A stretch of 8,267 nt of DNA, taken from Lachnospiraceae bacterium. GTDB lineage: Bacteria > Bacillota > Clostridia > Lachnospirales > Lachnospiraceae. The position numbers and the translations under genes were made by a program. Location: contig DNJM01000078.1 in NCBI GenBank assembly GCA_003489085.1, positions 1 through 8,267 on the forward strand, written 5' to 3'. Below the pieces are notes generated by a model. It made no database searches and was not told the DNA's origin. It worked only from the letters and a program-made list of their open reading frames with translations. Positions 1 to 7,149 of the stretch are shown here, piece after piece (position 1 is the first letter of the stretch; the number at the start of each line of letters is the position of its first letter).

Positions 1-1269
1 ATCGACGAAGTCACTCCGCCCGGCGGGGGCGTTCTGGATCTGTTCGCCGGTTCGAATAGCGTCGGACAATATTTAATGAAAGATTACACCGTATACTCTA
101 ATGACTATCAGGCGTACAGCTATATTGCCGCCCGTGCCCTGATCGAGCATCATGCTCCGGAAATCATCCGCCGTCTGCATTCTGAAATCGTATTCGGAGA
201 ATTTTATCGGCAGAATCTGACTGCTTTAGAGCAGATATTTGAACAGCCTCTGCATACGGAAGCAGCATTGCTGGACACTGTCGGGGAATGTTACTATGGA
301 GAAGTTTTTGATCAGTTTGCGGATTTTTATAATACCTCTCCTTATTATGGAAGTACAGAAGGAAAGCATACTGCCTATCGCAGCTGCCTGCATTACTATA
401 CAGAGGAGGCCATTTCCGTTTACAAGGCAAATCCGACTACGTTTCCCTACCTGCTGTTTACCACTTACTATGCGAATCCCTATTTCAGTCTGCGGCAATG
501 TGTGGAGATCGACAGCATCCGGTATTCTCTGGATCAGCTGCTGGCAGCCGGAAGCATTTCCCAGGAAGAGCATACGATCTATTTAAGCTTCCTGATCTAC
601 AGCCTGAACCTGATTGTAACCAGTGTGGGGGATCATTTCGCACAGCCGCAGAAGATTAAGGATGTAAGTGCCGACTTCAGCAGCAAACGGGATTCTATTA
701 ACCTTCGGGAACGGAAAAAAATCATCGGAAAGAAACGTACTTCTGTAACCGGCCTGTACCGGGAAAAGCTGGAAGACTATAAGGCAAATTATCGCTGTGG
801 ACAGCCTGGAAATATGGCTTTCCACATGGATTTTAAAATGCTGCTCCAATCACCGGAGCTGGAAAGGCTTGCGATCCATACGGTATATATTGATCCGCCG
901 TACACGAATGCACACTATTCCCGCTTTTATCATATTCCGGAAACACTGGTTCTGTATGATTATCCGGATATCGAATTTTTCGGACGCTACCGCACGGATC
1001 GGTATCAATCCGGCTTCTGTATCAAAAGCCAGGCAAAGGAAGAATTCCGTCTGATGCTGCATTTACTCAGAGAGCACAGATACAATGCTGTGATCAGCTA
1101 TTCGGATACTGCACAGTGTATGCTCTCGATCGACGATATCAGCGAGCTTTGTGAAGAGTATTACGGCGCACACGTACTATTTCAGAACGTAGCACATATG
1201 TACCGCAATTTCGGTCAGAAGCCAAATAAAGTTCTTGCAAAAGAATATATCATTACCTGTTATATATAG
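1..1269 (+). CDS. D12-class N6-adenine DNA methyltransferase M1 (5' partial)
   Basis: Predicted to transfer a methyl group from S-adenosylmethionine to N6 of adenine in DNA. The reading frame is open from base 1, so the ATG at 76 is internal: SAM-binding motif I (LDLFAGSNSVG, visible residues about 12-22) is encoded before it. A post-I acidic motif (YSND) follows. The catalytic motif IV DPPY lies at nt 892-903, followed by an HYSRFYH segment, and an ISYSD strand comes near residue 365. Motif I, a long middle segment, then DPPY is the alpha-class (Dam/D12) order, so the roughly 270 residues between them, including a Lys/Arg-rich stretch near 220-250, should hold the target-recognition domain. 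By comparison with the next gene, only about 15-25 N-terminal residues carrying motif X are missing. The stop overlaps the next gene's Shine-Dalgarno sequence, so the two genes are probably co-transcribed. The methyltransferase class is secure; the target site cannot be read from sequence. Confidence 0.9.
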   Translation: MDEVTPPGGGVLDLFAGSNSVGQYLMKDYTVYSNDYQAYSYIAARALIEHHAPEIIRRLHSEIVFGEFYRQNLTALEQIFEQPLHTEAALLDTVGECYYGEVFDQFADFYNTSPYYGSTEGKHTAYRSCLHYYTEEAISVYKANPTTFPYLLFTTYYANPYFSLRQCVEIDSIRYSLDQLLAAGSISQEEHTIYLSFLIYSLNLIVTSVGDHFAQPQKIKDVSADFSSKRDSINLRERKKIIGKKRTSVTGLYREKLEDYKANYRCGQPGNMAFHMDFKMLLQSPELERLAIHTVYIDPPYTNAHYSRFYHIPETLVLYDYPDIEFFGRYRTDRYQSGFCIKSQAKEEFRLMLHLLREHRYNAVISYSDTAQCMLSIDDISELCEEYYGAHVLFQNVAHMYRNFGQKPNKVLAKEYIITCYI

Positions 1270-1273
1270 GAGG
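1268..1273 (+). promoter_or_regulatory. Ribosome binding site of methyltransferase M2
   Basis: A full AGGAGG lies 8 nt before the ATG at 1282 and overlaps the last two bases of the TAG stop of the upstream methyltransferase gene. This fixes the M2 start and suggests that ribosomes finishing M1 can re-initiate on M2. Confidence 0.8.
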
Positions 1274-1281
1274 CACGTACC

Positions 1282-2901
1282 ATGAAAAAATACATGGGAA
1301 ATAAAAGCAAAATTGTGTCTGCGATCTACGAAGCAGCACAGGAGCTGTATCCCCGGCCGGGTACCCTTTTTGATGCCTTTTCCGGTACCACAAATGTAGG
1401 ACAATACTTTAAAAAGCAGGGGTATTCTGTGATTTCCAATGACGTCAACGCGACCTCCCGTCTTCTGGGAGAAGTATATCTGAGGCAAAATGCACTTCCA
1501 TCCTTTGATACACTGTTTGAAAGCAACTGCTATTCCATTCAAAGAATCAAAAAGCTGACTGAAGAGGGCACCTTTCAAAATGCCATTCAGGAATTTCTTT
1601 CATTGAATCATAATACCAATGATGAGACATACATGCTGTCCATTCAGAATACCAATGCCTTTCGACTTCTGGTCTATCTGTCTTTCTTTGCAAATGACAC
1701 AGATTACATAGAGGGACACTATATCTATAAGCTGCAGGCGCCTGACTTTATCTGGCGGAATTTCTGCTTCTACGGTACCAATTCAAAGTATTTTAACCTG
1801 GTATCCCAGAAAAGTATTCTCTCTCAGATCCAAAAGCTGGAAAGCTGCGGCAGACGCTACAATTTATCCGCTTCGCTGCTTCCGGTGATAGACCTGCTGC
1901 ACCGTGTCTATACACCGCCCTATGACACAGCGAGCCTGTCAGAGGCGATCCGGCTGCTACATAATATTGCAGCAGAAGCAGACAATTCCAATAATGTACA
2001 ACCGGAAAAATCGTCGAATGCATCAGCTCCGACAGAGCCGGCAGCTCACCAGACTACGGTACTTTTACAGGCAGCAGAAAAGCTGACAGCATTATCCCGG
2101 AGGACGAATCATGTTGGGAACCGCATGTTTTTCTCAGAAATTCACGGTCATAAAATTGATGCCATTAATAATCTGGCTCTGGTCTGGCTGCGGGACGGAT
2201 TGATTACTACAGATGAATATCACTATATCCTGTGCGCTCTCGTAGAAGCAGCTGCCCTATTTTCTAATACCAGTGCAACCTACCAGGCCTTTTATAAAAC
2301 CTACCGTGACAATACCCAACAGACCTTTCGCCTGATTGTACCGGAAATCATCCCCTCTGAAAAGGAGCATTATATTTACTGTGAAGATACCTTTGAACTG
2401 ATCCAGCATATTCCGCAGACATACGATATTCTTTATCTGGATCCCCCATATAACTGGCGGATCTATGATTCCAACTATCACCTGCTGAATCTGCTGTCGA
2501 ATTTCAACCAGATCGCTGACTCGATTCTGGAATATGAATCGGGTATTGCAGGCGCCGCCGGAGAGAATCGGACTCTGATCCGGGAATATACGAACTATAA
2601 CAGAAGAGATACCTTCGAAGATCTGCTTTTTCAGCTGATTCTGCGCGCTTCCTGCCGCTATGTCATTATCAGCTATTCAGACAGTCGAAGCAACCACAAT
2701 AAGAATTCTCTTTCCAGCGTCAACCGGATTGAAGCATTTCTCCGGGACGAGACCTATTTCGTCCCCGGTTCCTATCGGAAAATTGAACTGAATTCGATCA
2801 ATTTCGAAAGCCGAAAAAGCGAACGGAAGGACAAGATTCACGAACTCTTGTTTATCGCAGAAAAAAAGACAAAAGAGCCGATGCTCAGATGCGATGAATA
2901 A
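1282..2901 (+). CDS. D12-class N6-adenine DNA methyltransferase M2
   Basis: Complete 539-residue adenine-specific DNA methyltransferase of the alpha (D12/Dam) type. Motif X is at the extreme N-terminus (KYMGNKSK, residues 3-10). Motif I is a degenerate DAFSGTTNVG (31-40), with a post-I acidic residue in SND (52-54). Catalytic DPPY is at 387-390, followed by a YHLLNLL helix, and an IISYSD strand is at 463-468. The segment between motifs I and IV is about 350 residues, longer than in Dam-size enzymes, and includes a low-complexity Asn/Ser/Pro/Ala linker around 231-258, so the recognition domain is probably split into two lobes. The context VGQY...SND and the ISYSD strand are shared with the upstream enzyme, which suggests paralogy. 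It begins 12 nt after the M1 stop behind a perfect Shine-Dalgarno sequence, so an operon is likely. By analogy with other tandem methyltransferase pairs, each enzyme may modify one strand of an asymmetric site; that is inference. Confidence 0.92.
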   Translation: MKKYMGNKSKIVSAIYEAAQELYPRPGTLFDAFSGTTNVGQYFKKQGYSVISNDVNATSRLLGEVYLRQNALPSFDTLFESNCYSIQRIKKLTEEGTFQNAIQEFLSLNHNTNDETYMLSIQNTNAFRLLVYLSFFANDTDYIEGHYIYKLQAPDFIWRNFCFYGTNSKYFNLVSQKSILSQIQKLESCGRRYNLSASLLPVIDLLHRVYTPPYDTASLSEAIRLLHNIAAEADNSNNVQPEKSSNASAPTEPAAHQTTVLLQAAEKLTALSRRTNHVGNRMFFSEIHGHKIDAINNLALVWLRDGLITTDEYHYILCALVEAAALFSNTSATYQAFYKTYRDNTQQTFRLIVPEIIPSEKEHYIYCEDTFELIQHIPQTYDILYLDPPYNWRIYDSNYHLLNLLSNFNQIADSILEYESGIAGAAGENRTLIREYTNYNRRDTFEDLLFQLILRASCRYVIISYSDSRSNHNKNSLSSVNRIEAFLRDETYFVPGSYRKIELNSINFESRKSERKDKIHELLFIAEKKTKEPMLRCDE

Positions 2902-2904
2902 GCA

Positions 2905-2933
2905 TTGACATAAGTCCGAAATCGTACTACAAT
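2905..2933 (+). promoter_or_regulatory. Sigma-A-type promoter for the marR-MATE unit
   Basis: Consensus -35 TTGACA at 2905-2910, a 17-bp spacer, and a near-consensus -10 TACAAT at 2928-2933. Transcription should start near 2940, about 28 nt before the regulator ATG. The promoter begins 3 nt after the M2 stop, so the efflux unit has its own transcription rather than depending on the methyltransferase operon. Confidence 0.82.
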
Positions 2934-2954
2934 GCTTTTTGTATGATTTCGGAC
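2914..2954 (+). promoter_or_regulatory. Inverted-repeat operator flanking the -10 box (probable MarR autoregulation)
   Basis: Arms GTCCGAAATCGTAC (2914-2927) and GTATGATTTCGGAC (2941-2954) are reverse complements at 13 of 14 positions. They bracket a 13-bp centre that begins with the -10 box TACAAT. Each arm is itself a weak palindrome (10/14 self-complementary positions for the left, 8/14 for the right), so each could bind one dimer of a winged-helix regulator. One dimer would cover the spacer and the other the transcription start. MarR proteins commonly repress their own promoter this way. In read-through RNA from the methyltransferase operon the arms could form a 14-bp stem with one G-U pair. 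There is no U-tract after it, so it does not look like an intrinsic terminator. Confidence 0.7.
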
Positions 2955-2955
2955 C

Positions 2956-2961
2956 AGGAGG
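2956..2961 (+). promoter_or_regulatory. Ribosome binding site of the MarR regulator
   Basis: AGGAGG, 6 nt before ATG 2968 and 9 nt before the adjacent in-frame ATG 2971. Either start is acceptable; they differ by one methionine. The site directly follows the right arm of the inverted repeat. Confidence 0.75.
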
Positions 2962-2967
2962 AATTTT

Positions 2968-3405
2968 ATGATGGGCTATGTAGCAGCCGAAATGAAACGC
3001 TTTAATTATCTGACAAGTGAAATTGATGCCGCTTATCATGAAGCCGCATTGAAGCTCGGCTTAACGGACAGTGCTATGATGGTTCTATATGCTATTTGCA
3101 ATCATGGAGAGGACTGTCCCTTAAATGATATTATCCATTTGTCAGGTGCCAGTAAGCAAACCGTTAACTCTGCACTCCGCAAGCTGGAGAATATGGATGT
3201 TATTTACCTGGAAAATTATAGTGGAAGAAAGAAGAACGTATGCCTCACCGATAAAGGAAAGGTCCTGGTAAAAGATACTGTCCTTCGGATCATAGAAATA
3301 GAGAATAGCATTTTCGATTCCTGGACAGAAGAGGAACGGAACATCTACATTTCTCTGACAGAAAAATATCTTTCTTCTTTTAAAGAAAAAATCAGAGACA
3401 TATAA
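2968..3405 (+). CDS. MarR-family winged-helix transcriptional regulator
   Basis: 145-residue protein of standard MarR length. An N-terminal dimerisation helix region is followed by a helix-turn-helix (about residues 50-75; LNDIIHLSGASKQTVNSALRK contains the recognition helix). The beta-wing follows, with the basic tip YSGRKKNVCLTDKGK (about 84-98), and the C-terminal helices complete the dimer interface. The LTDKGK signature after the wing is characteristic of the family. It most likely represses its own promoter and the downstream pump gene through the inverted repeat at 2914-2954 and releases DNA on binding a pump substrate, as MepR does for MepA in Staphylococcus aureus. The pump gene starts 20 nt downstream on the same strand. 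Family assignment is firm; ligand and operator are inferred. I give no gene symbol because orthology to mepR is not shown. Confidence 0.92.
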   Translation: MMGYVAAEMKRFNYLTSEIDAAYHEAALKLGLTDSAMMVLYAICNHGEDCPLNDIIHLSGASKQTVNSALRKLENMDVIYLENYSGRKKNVCLTDKGKVLVKDTVLRIIEIENSIFDSWTEEERNIYISLTEKYLSSFKEKIRDI

Positions 3406-3415
3406 TAGGTTGACA

Positions 3416-3421
3416 TGGAGG
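3416..3421 (+). promoter_or_regulatory. Ribosome binding site of the MATE pump
   Basis: TGGAGG with only 4 nt to ATG 3426, a short spacing. The following protein start (MRIRLSDHYTYKTLLRFTLPS) matches the usual N-terminus of this pump subfamily, so the start is kept. Confidence 0.6.
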
Positions 3422-3425
3422 AAAT

Positions 3426-4757
3426 ATGCGCATTCGATTATCTGACCATTACACATATAAAACCTTACTGCGTTTTACACTGCCATCTATCGTAATGATG
3501 ATTTTTACCTCGATTTACGGTGTAGTAGATGGTTTTTTTGTTTCAAATTTTGTAGGGAAAACTCCTTTTGCCGCTGTCAATTTTATTATGCCCTTTTTAA
3601 TGATCCTGGGCGCTGTCGGATTCATGTTCGGCACAGGCGGCAGTGCTCTGATTTCCATAACAATGGGCGAAGGTAATAATGCGAAAGCCCAGAGCCTGTT
3701 TTCTCTATTGATAGCCGCCTCGTCTGTTTGCGGTATTATCATTGCTGTTTTAGGAATTATTTTTATTCGTCCCATAGCTGCTTTTCTCGGCGCAGAAGGC
3801 ACGATGCTGTCGGATTGCATTACCTATGGCAGAATCATCCTGATTGCTCTTCCGGCCTATATCCTGCAGTATGAATTTCAAAGCTTTTTTGTGACGGCAG
3901 GAAAACCACAGCTTGGACTTGTCGTTACGATTGCTGCCGGTGTTGCCAACATGCTGCTGGACGCTCTTTTCACAGCCATACTTCCTTTTGGACTGCGGGG
4001 GGCAGCTGCTGCAACCGCTGTCAGTCAATGCATCGGCGGGATCGCTCCGCTGCTTTATTTCTGCCGAAAAAATACAAGCCTGCTGCAGTTCGTCAGACCA
4101 CACTACGATGGAAGAGCTTTACGAAAGACCTGTATAAACGGCTCTTCAGAGCTGATGACGAATATCTCTATGTCAATTGTCAGCATGCTCTACAATGTGC
4201 AATTGATAAAATACGCCGGTGAGAATGGCGTTGCTGCATACGGCGTACTGATGTATGTCAATATGATATTCCTTGCGGCTTTCATCGGCTATTCTGTCGG
4301 TACTGCTCCTGTGATCGGTTACCATTACGGCGCAGGAAACCACAGTGAGCTGAAAAGTCTGCTGCGAAAAAGTCTGGTGATTATCAGTATCTTTTCAGTC
4401 CTCATGCTGATTGCTGCAGAGACGTTAGCAAAACCGCTGACCATAATATTTGTTGGCTATGACCCGGCACTGCTTGCTTTAACCCTACGAGGATTTGTGA
4501 TCTATTCCTTTTCCTTCCTCTTCGCGGGAATCGCCATTTATGGCTCTTCCTTTTTTACTGCCCTGGGAGACGGACTGACATCCGCATTGATTTCATTTCT
4601 GCGGACTCTGGTATTCCAGATTGCTGCGGTATTGATCTTCCCACTATTTTTGGGTATCGATGGAATATGGATATCCATTGTCGTAGCAGAACTGATGGCT
4701 GCAATTGTAACAGCCTTGTTTTTACTATGCAAACGCAGAAAATTCCACTATTCATAA
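3426..4757 (+). CDS. MATE-family multidrug efflux transporter
   Basis: 443 residues, the usual size for a 12-helix MATE (MatE/NorM) antiporter, which exports cationic drugs or metabolites across the cytoplasmic membrane using a Na+ or H+ gradient. Two homologous halves of about six hydrophobic segments each are visible. The N-half has the family-typical sequence around YGVVDGFFVSNFVG (about 31-44) and a Gly-rich FMFGTGGSALIS loop (about 66-77). The second half contains the equivalent GYSVGTAPVIGYHYGAG (about 287-303). The C-terminus is short and basic (CKRRKFHYS). It starts 20 nt after the MarR gene with no promoter room between, so it is expected to be co-transcribed with and controlled by that regulator, as with mepRA. 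It ends 17 bp before the convergent restriction-side operon. Substrate unknown. No truncation or frameshift seen. Confidence 0.93.
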   Translation: MRIRLSDHYTYKTLLRFTLPSIVMMIFTSIYGVVDGFFVSNFVGKTPFAAVNFIMPFLMILGAVGFMFGTGGSALISITMGEGNNAKAQSLFSLLIAASSVCGIIIAVLGIIFIRPIAAFLGAEGTMLSDCITYGRIILIALPAYILQYEFQSFFVTAGKPQLGLVVTIAAGVANMLLDALFTAILPFGLRGAAAATAVSQCIGGIAPLLYFCRKNTSLLQFVRPHYDGRALRKTCINGSSELMTNISMSIVSMLYNVQLIKYAGENGVAAYGVLMYVNMIFLAAFIGYSVGTAPVIGYHYGAGNHSELKSLLRKSLVIISIFSVLMLIAAETLAKPLTIIFVGYDPALLALTLRGFVIYSFSFLFAGIAIYGSSFFTALGDGLTSALISFLRTLVFQIAAVLIFPLFLGIDGIWISIVVAELMAAIVTALFLLCKRRKFHYS

Positions 4758-4774
4758 CAGCATCTTAAATGGGG

Positions 4775-5767
4775 TCACCGGATTTCCTCTTCCGGTGGCT
4801 CTAATGCAAATGCTCCCGCAATACAGCGATAGATTTCCTCTCTTTGATCCCCTGTCAGCTCATCCTCTATAAACTCCTTCAGATCCTCCATATCCTGACC
4901 GTCTTCCACTTTGCCAAGCCATGCATAAGAATCCTGGCAAAGCTCCTCCAGCCCATCCAGAAAGCCAAACAGGAAATCCTTTGCATTTACAGTGGTTCTG
5001 CCTGAACGCAGTCCGTTCAGTTTGCATCGGCTGACATACTCATCCAATGCATAAAACAGTGCCAGATAATAAGCCTCCTTTTTAAAAGAGCTTAACTGAC
5101 TGGTTTTCACCCGGTTGGCAATCGGACTGGTTCCATCTGCCAGCTCTTCCCGGAATAATGAACAGATCTTTTCCTCATTCGGATAGTTTTCCTCGATAAA
5201 CTCTATAAAGCTATAAAATAATCCCCGATCTCCATACAATACAATCAGCTGCTGATAAATATTGTTCGTCGTCAATGCCTGTGATGCAGCGATCTGCCTC
5301 ACAGATCGGAATATTTCTCTTCGGATATACTTCGGTACTGCACGCAGAATTTCCCGTGCCCGTTCCGCTACACCATATGGATGTACGCCTCCCATGTCCA
5401 GAAGAAGTATATAGACCAGCAGCACAACAAATGCATGATCGTAATCCCGATAGCGCCTCCATGCTGCTGCCAGAATATCACTTCTTACCACAGCTCTTGG
5501 ATTCGTATCCTGATTCATACTTTTAAAGCCGCACTCTTTCACAACACTGGCCTTCTGATGCACTCCCTGCTTTTCGCTTTCAGTTTCCGGATAGGTATCA
5601 AATGGATACATAAATTCGATATAATTGCACAACGTGGCTAATGTCTTAATATTCGTATTGAAAACCGGAAAGGTTCTGATGCCATTCTTTCTGGATGAGG
5701 TCACAAACTTCCGGGTTCTCTCTGTATCATGCTTCAATAATTCATATTCAGCCGGATAAGCTGACAT
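4775..5767 (-). CDS. Uncharacterised helical protein, third gene of the McrBC-like operon
   Basis: Not recognised as any family. The start is ATG at 5767, preceded by AGGTG and a 6-nt spacer. An in-frame GTG at 5776, three codons upstream and directly abutting the nuclease TAG stop, is the alternative start (333 residues). The protein is acidic at its C-terminus (many Glu/Asp after about 290) and looks mostly alpha-helical. A hydrophobic run AFVVLLVYILLLDMGG (about 115-130, numbered from the GTG) is too short for a convincing membrane span and more likely a buried helix. No signal peptide, zinc ligands, Walker motif or nuclease motif is apparent. Coupling to the nuclease gene suggests a partner or target-recognition subunit of the NTPase-nuclease machine. 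BsuMI also has three restriction genes, but equivalence is unproven. The coding frame is well supported by length and position. Confidence 0.85.
   Translation of the reverse strand: MSAYPAEYELLKHDTERTRKFVTSSRKNGIRTFPVFNTNIKTLATLCNYIEFMYPFDTYPETESEKQGVHQKASVVKECGFKSMNQDTNPRAVVRSDILAAAWRRYRDYDHAFVVLLVYILLLDMGGVHPYGVAERAREILRAVPKYIRREIFRSVRQIAASQALTTNNIYQQLIVLYGDRGLFYSFIEFIEENYPNEEKICSLFREELADGTSPIANRVKTSQLSSFKKEAYYLALFYALDEYVSRCKLNGLRSGRTTVNAKDFLFGFLDGLEELCQDSYAWLGKVEDGQDMEDLKEFIEDELTGDQREEIYRCIAGAFALEPPEEEIR
4776..4797. other. Small hairpin at the convergent gene ends (weak terminator candidate)
   Basis: The 7-bp arms CACCGGA (4776-4782) and TCCGGTG (4791-4797) with an 8-nt loop sit at the junction of the convergent pump and 333-residue protein genes, inside the last codons of the latter. 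Neither strand has a T-run after it (ACCCCATTT on minus, GCTCTAATG on plus). It is therefore not a classic intrinsic terminator, though it may help stop or stabilise converging transcripts. Confidence 0.3.
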
Positions 5768-5773
5768 CTTTTT

Positions 5774-5778
5774 CACCT
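5774..5778 (-). promoter_or_regulatory. Ribosome binding site overlapping the nuclease stop
   Basis: AGGTG on the minus strand, 6 nt before ATG 5767, sharing bases with the TAG stop of the nuclease gene. It favours ATG 5767 over GTG 5776 as the start of the downstream gene and implies translational coupling. Confidence 0.5.
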
Positions 5779-7135
5779 ACCATTCCAAATACCTGCATAA
5801 ACCATCCACATAGTTTTCCAGCGATCTCTGCCGGTTCTCCTCGCTTATATCCAGAGATACCACAGAAATTTCACAGCCGGGCCGATCCTTATGATAATAT
5901 TGCCGGCTCTGATAGCCTTCTATATTATGCGCTACGAGAATGGAATGGAATTCCTCAGCAAACAGCACTGCAAAATTATCCCGGATGTATATCTGCTGCA
6001 CAATCTCTCCCTTGATCCTCTGCATATCACGCTCCAGCCTCCAGGAACGGTTCTTCGCATCTGCCAGAACAATCTTCTCCGCCTCTTCACTTCCTGCCGG
6101 ATATTTCAGGAAGATCAGATCCGGAATTGCTCCAATCTCTTCCTTCTTCCCATCATGCTCCCAATACCATTTCAACTCTTCTTTGGGCAGAAGCTTTTTC
6201 CGGTTCTGAAAGAGAATCTCAATCCGTTCCTCCGACGTCTGTAAGCAAACAGCGCAGCAATTCTTTTTTCGCGCCTGATACAGCGGTGTATAGACAATCT
6301 CATTTAAGGCAATTCCCTTTTTTGCCGCCAGCAATTCTGCTGATTTCCGAAGCAGCCAGATCTCAAATAGTCTGTCATCAAAGCTCTCCTCATGTGCAAA
6401 CATGGAAAGTGCTGCTTCTGACCGAAGATCCATTCCCCGAAGTGAAATCATCTGTTCATACAGACGCATCAGAGCTTTATATTCTCCTGACAGTATCTTA
6501 CGCTGCCGGTAGCGATAAATCACCTTCTTTTTCAATGAAAGATACGTTTCCCGGCGGCGATAGGCAACTCCATACTTTCGCTGCAGCAATGTACTTCGTG
6601 CCTCCATCTGCTCCATATAACTCCATGCCGTTCGAAAAGCCGTCACCTGCGGATGTATCCCTAAAATCTTGAAAATGCTCCGGTATATTTCCCCGCAGCT
6701 GCGCAATATCAGAAGAACCAGCTGGTATTCCGGCGCCTGAAAGGTAGACTGCCGGACAACAGACGGATAGACCCTTGGACGCGACTTTTCAACATAATTC
6801 TTTCGAATATACGTCTCCATGTCCATCTTCCCCACAAAATCCTCTGTCGATATCACCCTTCGTTTCACCCGGAAGGGATTCATATTACGGATAACCCGGT
6901 CAATTAGCTTTATCATATCGGAGGCATGGGAAAGCATGGACAGCAAATACAGACAGTAATAGAACTCATCCTGTTTCCCTTCTGCAGTCAGCATACTTGC
7001 ATAGTCATCTGTGTACTCTGAAATATAATCTCCGGTGGAATAGAAGGTGGCGATCAGCTCCTGCGCCTCCTCAAAAAATGTTTTTCTTGGGAAATAGTCT
7101 GCTTTTCCGACGGTTGCTTTATCATTCCAATCCAA
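5777..7135 (-). CDS. McrC/LlaJI-R2-like PD-(D/E)XK restriction nuclease
   Basis: 452-residue probable DNA-cleaving subunit. The C-terminal nuclease core carries an FEIW helix (257-260), matching the conserved Glu-containing helix of McrC-type nucleases. It is followed by IPD (catalytic D339), then LADAKN with D359 and K361, and a helix containing QQIYIRDN (380-387). This is a PD-(D/E)XK active site with about 19 residues between the acidic positions. The first 240 residues are helix-rich and basic around 190-215 (RRR, KKK and RYRQRK clusters) and do not look like the canonical McrC N-terminal domain; they probably bind the NTPase or DNA. The start is TTG 7135, with AAGGG 8 nt upstream; no better in-frame ATG is present. 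The gene follows the McrB-like NTPase by 14 nt and abuts the next gene. Nuclease assignment is strong; the exact family (McrC, LlaJI R2 or DUF2357-like) is uncertain. Confidence 0.85.
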   Translation of the reverse strand: MDWNDKATVGKADYFPRKTFFEEAQELIATFYSTGDYISEYTDDYASMLTAEGKQDEFYYCLYLLSMLSHASDMIKLIDRVIRNMNPFRVKRRVISTEDFVGKMDMETYIRKNYVEKSRPRVYPSVVRQSTFQAPEYQLVLLILRSCGEIYRSIFKILGIHPQVTAFRTAWSYMEQMEARSTLLQRKYGVAYRRRETYLSLKKKVIYRYRQRKILSGEYKALMRLYEQMISLRGMDLRSEAALSMFAHEESFDDRLFEIWLLRKSAELLAAKKGIALNEIVYTPLYQARKKNCCAVCLQTSEERIEILFQNRKKLLPKEELKWYWEHDGKKEEIGAIPDLIFLKYPAGSEEAEKIVLADAKNRSWRLERDMQRIKGEIVQQIYIRDNFAVLFAEEFHSILVAHNIEGYQSRQYYHKDRPGCEISVVSLDISEENRQRSLENYVDGLCRYLEW

Positions 7136-7143
7136 TTTTCTAT

Positions 7144-7148
7144 CCCTT
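7144..7148 (-). promoter_or_regulatory. Ribosome binding site selecting a TTG start
   Basis: AAGGG on the minus strand in the 14-nt gap after the NTPase TAA stop, 8 nt before TTG 7135. It supports TTG initiation of the nuclease. A TTG start usually lowers translation, which may keep nuclease below NTPase in amount. Confidence 0.55.
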
Positions 7149-7149
7149 C

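Noticed and set aside
76..78. ATG at 76 as the start of the first methyltransferase
   Set aside because: The SAM-binding motif I is encoded upstream of it in the same frame, so the gene starts outside the window.
2914..2954. Inverted repeat as an intrinsic terminator of the methyltransferase operon
   Set aside because: The right arm is followed by CAGGAGGAATTTT, not an immediate T-run. The repeat surrounds a promoter -10 box, so an operator is the better reading.
3410..3415. TTGACA as a separate -35 box for the MATE gene
   Set aside because: It lies only 11 bases upstream of the start codon, leaving no room for a -10 element or 5' leader before the gene; likely chance.
5383..5434. Transmembrane helix in the 333-residue protein
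   Set aside because: The hydrophobic run is only about 13-16 residues, is flanked by charged and Gly-rich sequence, and is single; more likely a buried helix.
6127..6672. 181-codon plus-strand open frame
   Set aside because: It lies wholly opposite the nuclease gene, whose active-site motifs are clear; no family resemblance or convincing ribosome binding site.
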